DNA of 64,000 nucleotides from Krasilnikovozyma curviuscula (lineage: Eukaryota; Basidiomycota; Tremellomycetes; Cystofilobasidiales; Mrakiaceae). Shown here piece by piece: positions 57,708 through 64,000 of the stretch. A program made the position numbers and the translations under genes. The notes under the pieces are model-generated. The model saw only the letters and a program-made list of their open reading frames with translations, was not told the DNA's origin and did not search any database. Every line of letters begins with the position of its first letter. Within the stretch, counting starts at the first letter, position 1. Location of the stretch: NCBI GenBank assembly GCA_014825775.1, contig MVAQ01000068.1:1-64000 (forward strand). The letters are read 5' to 3'.

Positions 57708-59562
57708 ATGTCGGACACGTCTGAGCCAGAGCCCAACTTTGACGATCCGCTCGAGTTCGAGCAGGGTCCTCCTGAACCCGTTGAATCTCCTGTCGTTGCA
57801 GCAGCCGTCGTTGTCGAACGAGAGGAAGACGAAGACGACGATTTGTTTGGCGATGGCGATGAAGGTGACTCTGCACAGGACGATGCCACGACGACTAAGG
57901 CACGAGGCGAAGATGAAGATGAAAAAATACCGATGAAGGAAGATGTGGACGTGGATATGGATATCGAGGATGATGAGGACGACGGGCTGTCTGACGATGA
58001 GAGGGAGAGGCGGCGGCGGCTCGAGTATAACGAGGACGAGGACGACGATCAGGGTGGGGACGATGTTGTCATCAAGCAGCTGCAGGAGGTATCGATGGAA
58101 ATTCACCGCTGGAACCAGCTCAAGTCGTCCAACAATACCGTGCGATTCTCATTCCACTCCTGCATTCGTGTACTTGTTGCTCAATTTCTTGCTTTTCCTT
58201 CAGACTCACCTCCTCAAACTTCCCCCGTTCGTCAGCCTTGATTCTAAGCCGTTTGATTTTGACACCTATCAGGAAGAGACAACTGTCTTTGGCGAGGAGC
58301 AGCCTGAAGCGAGCGCCATTGCGTCGGCAGAGGGCATCATGCTGAAGGTGGAGAACACGCTCAGGTGGAAGTGGATTAAGGACGACAAGACAGGAGAGAT
58401 GGTGAGCTCTTTAACCCTTTTTTCTATCCTTGTTCCCTGGGGGAGAGTATCGATCTGGACGGCGTTAGCTAAGAAGTAACTCATTACTCTAACACCATCC
58501 GCTGTCTTATTCTTCCCCCTTTAGATCAAAGCCTCTAACGCCAAATACATACGTTGGTCTGATGGGTCCCTATCCCTCCAACTCGGCTCCTCTCTATTTG
58601 ATGTTGCTTCCTCCGCACCTTTGACGATCCCCTCTTCCGAAACTGCTCTGTCGACGACGTCGTCCTCCACCCTTCCCAACTCGTTCCTCATCTCGCATCA
58701 TAATGAATCACAGATTCTGCAGGTCGAGCAGCCCATCAACACGCTTATGTCGCTTATTCCAGCCGACAACAACACCAAGATGCATCGAGAGTGGGCTCGC
58801 GTTGTACAACAGCGTCACGACAAGAAGGGCCGTTTGAAAGTGTTTGATGACTCTACGTTCGAGAAACCTACCGAAGCCTCTCTAAAGAGGCTAAAGAGTT
58901 GGAAGGGTGCACGAGGTGCAGGGGGAAGTGATAGCGAGGACGACTACGATGTGATTGAGAGGAAGGAACGCAGGAAACGACGTGGTGGGCCTGGTGCGGG
59001 CCGTTCTGGCGGCAGGAAGGCGGCAGCAAGTGACGAGGATGATAGTGAATATGATGAGGAGAGGTATGCAGCGCCCAGGGCGGGCGAGAAGAGAAATCGA
59101 CCGCGTGCGGCATCGAGGAGGGATATTGATGCGGAGCTTTCCGATGACTTTGTGGTTAGTTTTACCATCTGGGCATCTTGCTTTCCCTTTCTCTTCAAAT
59201 CATTTGCTGTTGAAATCTGCTCGCATGGCTGATATCGAACTCTCATTTGTGACATGCAGATTGACGATTCTGACGAAGAGGATGGCACGGCTAAGAAATC
59301 GCCCTCCAAGAAACGAAGAAAGGACGACGACGAAGTGTCACTGGACAGCATCGATGCCGCTGAAGCCCGTATCGAGGCCGCCGAACGCAAGTCGAAGAAG
59401 GTGTCGCCGTCGAAGAAGGCGTCGGCGAGCAAGAAAAAGGAAGAGAGTGAGGAAGAGGAAGAGGAGGAGAGTGAGGAGGAGATGGAAAGCGAGGAAGAAG
59501 AGGAAGACTTGCAGGTCACGAAGAAGAAGAGGATAGTTGTTGAGGATGAAGAGGATGAGTAG
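57708..59562 (+). CDS. LEO1: Paf1-complex subunit Leo1
   Basis: Nuclear subunit of the Paf1 complex, which travels with RNA polymerase II and supports histone H2B ubiquitination and H3 methylation. The start at 57708 gives an acidic N-terminus (MSDTSEPEPNFDDPLEFEQG; VDVDMDIEDDEDDGLSDDE). The Leo1 core follows over three introns: LLKLPPFVSLDSKPFDFDTY, GIMLKVENTLRWKWIKDD, KASNAKYIRWSDGSLSLQLG and SLFDVAS, then ESQILQVEQPINTLMSLIPA and KMHREWARVVQQRHDKKGRL. These match the family pattern (LP.F...E.KPFD, LKVENTIRW, N..IVRWSDGS..L..G...FDV). The C-terminus is a long mix of Arg/Lys and Asp/Glu/Ser runs (KKRRKDDDEVSLDSIDAAEA; acidic run near 59440-59510) and ends VEDEEDE at TAG 59560-59562. Confidence 0.92.
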
Positions 59563-60079
59563 GGCTAGAGGAGATAACGCTTTCACCCATAGGTGGCTTT
59601 GTGCGCTCCTGTTTGTATGTCAGAGGAGAACCATTTTATACAAAACAGCTTTCCAGTCTTTTCTAATTCTAACTGCCTGAACGTGAGCGATTGGAAAGTC
59701 AGGAGATGGACACATTCTGGGTCCATCAGGTGTCTATTGACTTGTGGACTTGATAATTTGTGTACACAGTCTTCTGGCTATGGCTTGAAGGTAGTTCCGT
59801 GCTTCTTGGGTACTTTTCGAGATCGACATCTGATGTGTGGTGGCAACCGTGCAGAGAATGATCGCCTCTGACTGAACTGTCGTCGAGAAGCCACGAAAGC
59901 GCTGCCTTGCTCTGCCTTTGACCGTCGAGTTGAGCTCGTTTTTCTTTCCTGAGGAGCTGGTACTGGAAACTGCCGCTGTCCAAGTGCGTCCAAGTGTCAT
60001 TGTATCTTGTATTTGTTGCTGACCCCTTTGCTGGCATCGCGGCCCTGTCTTTTTTTCCCTCTTCGCTTTTGCTGGACAG
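59563..60079. other. Intergenic region, LEO1 to SEC16
   Basis: About 520 bp between two plus-strand genes: the LEO1 3' UTR and the SEC16 promoter and leader, with a pyrimidine-rich run near 60045-60070. A minus-strand frame with an ATG (60037 to 59726) is open for 103 codons but has no recognisable features and is not called. Confidence 0.45.
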
Positions 60080-63000
60080 ATGGTCGACTTCTTTGACGAG
60101 ATTGCTGCTCCACAGAAAACAGAAGAGGATCTCTCTCCCGTCGAGACTCTAGTCGAACATCAGCAACAACAGGAAGCGACGGCTGCTCCACTAACACCTC
60201 ACTCTCCCACCGAGCACCACGTCGTCACTGTCTCTGAGCTCACCCCTTCGTCCCCTTCTGATCTTGCAGAGGTGCCATCACTCGACCCAGAGCATGTCTT
60301 CACTATTGAAGAGGATGATATAGAGGACCAAGCGAAGTCCAAGGAAGAGCACCACGAAACACCAAAAGAGGAGGCCCCCGTGTTCGCAGAAGAGGAAGTC
60401 GTTGTTGAAGATCAAGCCATTGTTCCAGAGGTCGTTCATGTCGAAGATGTGTTTCAAGCTATCATTGTGAATGACGAGGAGGCCATCCCCATCTCTGGAG
60501 AGGAAGAGCAACGGGAGATGGAAGATGAAGTTTGTCACAGTCCCCAGCAGGATAAGGAAGCCGACATCCAAGAAGCGACACCCTCAGCACCTTTGGAGGA
60601 AGCAACAGTGATCGAACCAGCCGTTGAAGAGGTAGTAGAAGACGAAGCAGCCCCACCAGATTCTCTTTTCTCAAACGACGAACCAAACCCCTTCGATGAA
60701 ATCCTATCTTCTCCCCCAGCGCTGACTGTCGACTTCCTCGACACCAACACTATCCCAACAGCGATTGTTACTGCTTCTACGCCTATCGAAGAGTCAACAG
60801 GACCTACTGATGAGTTGTTTCCGTCGACCGAAGGGGGTCCAGAGCTGGATGATTTCCTCTTGCCTTCGTCTGTAGCAACAACAGCAGCTGCTATCGTCGT
60901 CGCTGCTCCATCAACATCTGCAGCTCCAGAGTTCCAACCCCAACAATCAGTTACAAAATCACCTTACGAAAGTCTGACTCGAGCGACGACGGCGACAAAA
61001 AACCCCTACGCCAACCTCTCTGCAGCACCTTCATCAGCAGATTTCACGCCACCTGCTCGACCGCCAACGACTACCAATCCATGGGCATCTGTAGCCCCTC
61101 CACTCTCCCCAGCTTTGCCTCTGTCGTCACCCATGCTGACGCGATCAACGACCTCATCCCCCGCCATTCCTCAGAACGTTGCTTCTGCCAACCGAGAGAT
61201 GTTCTCCCCACCGCCCCTTCCGCCTCTTCCCCGCCCAGCGTCTCGTTCCTTGGCTACAGCTCCTATAACAGCACCATTTCAGAGTCCACCCTCGAGCCAG
61301 AACTACCCGCTCCCTCCTTCTCAAATCATGGCGTCTACGAGACCGCCTCTCCAGCAGCAGTCGTCGAACTACCCCGTTCCACCACCACCAATGAACCCTA
61401 TATCCCGCCCACCTTCGAGATCATATGTTCCTCCTCCAGCACCGCCTGCTAAGACTTTCTCACCGCCTCCACCAGTACCAGCCGTGCCTCCACAACACCA
61501 GCGGCCCCAACCTCTGAATGCTCCAGCGCAACCCCAGGACTCTTACAGAGCGCTTTCACCGCCCCAGGGGCTTCCTCTTGGCCTCCGAACAGTTGCAACT
61601 CCACCTCCAGTGACAGTCGCAGCGACGCAACCGTTCTACCCACCTCCTGTACACACTGCGACCCCACCCCCAACGCACCCGCTATCCCAACCTCAGTACA
61701 ATGCCTCTTCTCCCTATGCACCAACCTCTACAAGCGGCGTGTCATCCTCGACATCTCCGTCCTCCCCGCCTTCCCCTCCCTCCACCGCTGCCGTACCTCT
61801 CCAAACGACAGCGTCCTTCCCAGGTCCGCTCTTTGACCCGTCTTCGATCTCGGCTTCTGCTAAGATCAAGGAGGAGAAGAAAGGTAACGTGCTCCGATGG
61901 CTCGATGAGAGAGTTGTGGAGGCCGAGCAGGCACTAGGGTTCCTCAGGAGTAAAGGCAAAAGTGGGGGAAAGGAGGAAAGAGAGGAGGAAGGCAGGGTCG
62001 TGCTTGTTAAGCTTGTGAAAGTGCTCGTTGAAGGTGGAGGAAGGTTATGGGGAACGTGAGTTTGATTTATTTGTTCCGTGTTGCTCCCTTTACGAATACT
62101 GACATTCGTTTCCTTCTGCTGTTCGGATTACTGTAGACCAGAAATTGAACAAAAGGTTCGAGACATCCTTATCGCGCCTGCTTCTCTTCATCTCTCAGCA
62201 TCCTCCCTTACTACCTCAAATCAAATCGCTTCATCGACCTCGCCCGCTGCCATCGACCAGCTCCAGTCGCTCCTCCTCACAGGTCAGAAAGCCGCCGCTG
62301 TTACATACGCGATGGACGAGGGCCTGTGGTCCCATGCTCTTCTTATCTCAAGCTGCATCGACAAGTCTACCTGGTCCGCTGTTGTCACGCGCTTCGTGTC
62401 CGCAACGTTGCCTGGTGACAACAGGGAGTCGCTCAAGGTGCTGTACGAGCTCTTCGGGGGTGTTACGCAACCGACCACCGTCTTCAGCGAAGAAGGTGCC
62501 GTCTTGCCCAAGCCGGACGTCAGAAAGTGGAAGGAGGCGCTGGCAATTGTTTATGGAAATCGAGGGCTGGGCGAAGGCGGAGAGGTTGCGGGGGTAAGAG
62601 AGAAGATGTTGGAAATTGGAAAAGCCGGTGGGAGTGTGGGAGAGTGTTGGTAAGATTTTTATCCTTTTTTTTACGTTATCGCTGGTCCTGTATGGACTGA
62701 CACGCGTCCTCTTTGTTCTTCAGCGCGCTTTTGTCTTGTCATCCTCCACCAATGGAACCTTCTCCTTCCGATCCAAATACACCGCCTTCTGGAATCACTC
62801 CTCATCTTTATGGTTCGACCTCGTCAGCCTCGACATCAATGGAAGATAGCATACCCTCTGTCCTTCTCACCGAATGCATCGAGTATGCTCTCTCGTTGAC
62901 TCCACCTCCAGTTGTTCCCTCAACGGGTGGAAGTATGGGCAGGAAACCACAGCAGGAGATTTATCTTGGTGTCAGGCATCTACAGCCTTACAAGTTGTTG

Positions 63001-64000
63001 AGGGCCTGGGGCTTGGCAGAGAGCGGTGAAGAAGCGTTAGCCAAGAAGTGAGTACTCTGCCCAATCATTCACCTTTAAATGTTTCCGTTCCCCTGAATAT
63101 GTGATTACTCTTCTCAAATTGTTCTAGGTACTGTGATGCTCTGAATGCTACCGTCAAGCTCACCGCGAAAACTCAGCGTTCAGCACCATACCCAACTGAA
63201 TTCATCAACAAGCTGAAAGAGCTCAGTGACCGTCTTGCTGCCTCTAGTAGCGGAACTGGAAGCGTGTCTTGGATCTCAAGAACTGTCTCAAAACCATCTC
63301 TTGAAACCCTTGGTACCTGGTTTGAAGGGCGACTCACTAAGCTTGTCGATGGCGACTCCTCCTCCTCGAGCGCCACTCCTTCTGCACCCGAGTACCCATC
63401 TTACTACGGTACTGGAACAAGATCTACTACACCAAACTTTGGTGCCGGTGGACGGGCCTCATCTGATGGGCGTCGATCTGGAGAGATCGATGGCCTCAGC
63501 GCGTACTGCGCTGGTGCTTCCAATGGAGGTGGATTCGAGCCTTACAACAACGAACGACGATCGACGGAGGAAACTTCTTGGTCTGGTTACGCGAATGTCA
63601 ACACCATCAACAACGGTAGTGCCTTCAGCAACATATCCGGTTACTCGGCTGCTGGTGCTAGTCTTACACCTTCCTATGGTAACGAGCGGAAATCGATCGA
63701 CGACGCCAGCAACAACAGCGTCAACCATCTCTGGTCACCTTATGACTCAACTTCTGCATCCCCAGCTTTCGCGGAGCAGAGCAGCTACAGCGAGGTTGGA
63801 CACACCACGCCTACTCCTGCTGTTGCGAATGGCGGAGGTGGGAACCACCGTCAGGAGTACGATGACTTAGAGATTGAGGATCTTGGATTTGGGAACTCGA
63901 AGCCTAAGCAGAAGAAAGAGACTGAAAATGAAGGTGGTGCTGATGGTGACCAAGAGGATGACAAGGATGTGAAGGGTAAAGGTAAAGCAAAAGCTCAAGA
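60080..64000 (+). CDS. SEC16: COPII scaffold Sec16, 5' part
   Basis: Scaffold of ER exit sites that organises COPII coat assembly. The start at 60080 gives MVDFFDEIAAPQKTEEDLSP. The N-terminal 650 residues are acidic, then Pro/Ser/Gln-rich and disordered, with NPFDEI-type short motifs. The central conserved region begins at LRWLDERVVEAEQALGFL and continues over an intron (TPEIEQKVRDILIAPASLHL). The Sec16 C-terminal alpha-solenoid follows: QLQSLLLTGQKAAAVTYAMD, EGLWSHALLISSCIDKSTWS, LKVLYELFGG, ECIEYALSLTP and LQPYKLLRAWGLAESGEEAL. The late signature SVSWISRTVSKPSLETLGTW FEGRLTKLV is clear at 63260-63350. Three introns are visible (after 62057, 62650 and 63050). The frame is still open at the right edge in a charged stretch (DKDVKGKGKAKAQ), so the C-terminus lies outside. 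Confidence 0.9.

Noticed and set aside
58944..59519. Minus-strand Ser/Leu-rich frame opposite LEO1
   Set aside because: It is the antisense shadow of the charged C-terminal region of LEO1.
59726..60037. Minus-strand 103-codon frame with an ATG in the SEC16 promoter
   Set aside because: It overlaps the expected LEO1 3' UTR and SEC16 leader, has no family features, and other frames in the same stretch are equally open.

Overview
The window looks like nuclear DNA of a basidiomycete fungus, most likely a tremellomycete-type yeast (inference). Nearly every gene is cut by many short introns, mostly about 50-80 nt, with GT...AG ends. The genes are fungal families: a TFIIIC B-block subunit, Fmp27, Oxa1, Leo1, Sec16, a Zn2Cys6 regulator and YAT/NCS1 permeases. 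I see no prokaryotic operons, CRISPR array, rRNA, tRNA or intact transposon. Coordinates for spliced genes run from start codon to stop codon and include introns; splice sites were read by eye.

Layout. 1-9.4 kb is a possible metabolic neighbourhood: the end of an NCS1 purine/cytosine-type permease, a YAT amino-acid permease on the other strand, an aldo/keto reductase fused to a Rid-family (YjgF/UK114) domain, and a Zn2Cys6 transcription factor. 9.8-17.6 kb holds an F-box-like protein, the ribosomal-protein import chaperone Syo1 (both minus strand) and an unrecognised gene with a clear TATA box and a promoter direct repeat. 18.6-25.6 kb is the large TFIIIC subunit (Tfc3), with one unusually long first intron. 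26.6-37.2 kb is a giant gene for the bridge-like lipid-transfer protein Fmp27/Hobbit/BLTP2. 37.5-39.2 kb is the mitochondrial insertase Oxa1 (minus). About 3.4 kb with no convincing gene follows.

42.6-45.9 kb encodes a membrane protein with three MHYT motifs, a fold known mainly from bacterial gas-sensing signalling proteins. 46.4-48.0 kb has two small, poorly supported genes around a strong hairpin. 48.1-50.3 kb encodes a type II membrane SGNH-hydrolase-like protein. Then come cytosolic asparaginyl-tRNA synthetase (50.7-53.0 kb), an AVT1-like vacuolar amino-acid transporter (minus, 53.3-56.2 kb) with a Q/N-rich possible upstream exon, a two-TM small membrane protein (minus), the Paf1-complex subunit Leo1 (57.7-59.6 kb), and the 5' part of Sec16, which runs off the end.

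Most of the right half is housekeeping: transcription, translation, lipid transfer, secretion and mitochondrial insertion. The most distinctive objects are the aldo/keto reductase-Rid fusion, whose catalytic Tyr lies in an 8-nt microexon and whose Rid domain lacks the usual catalytic Arg, and the fungal MHYT protein.
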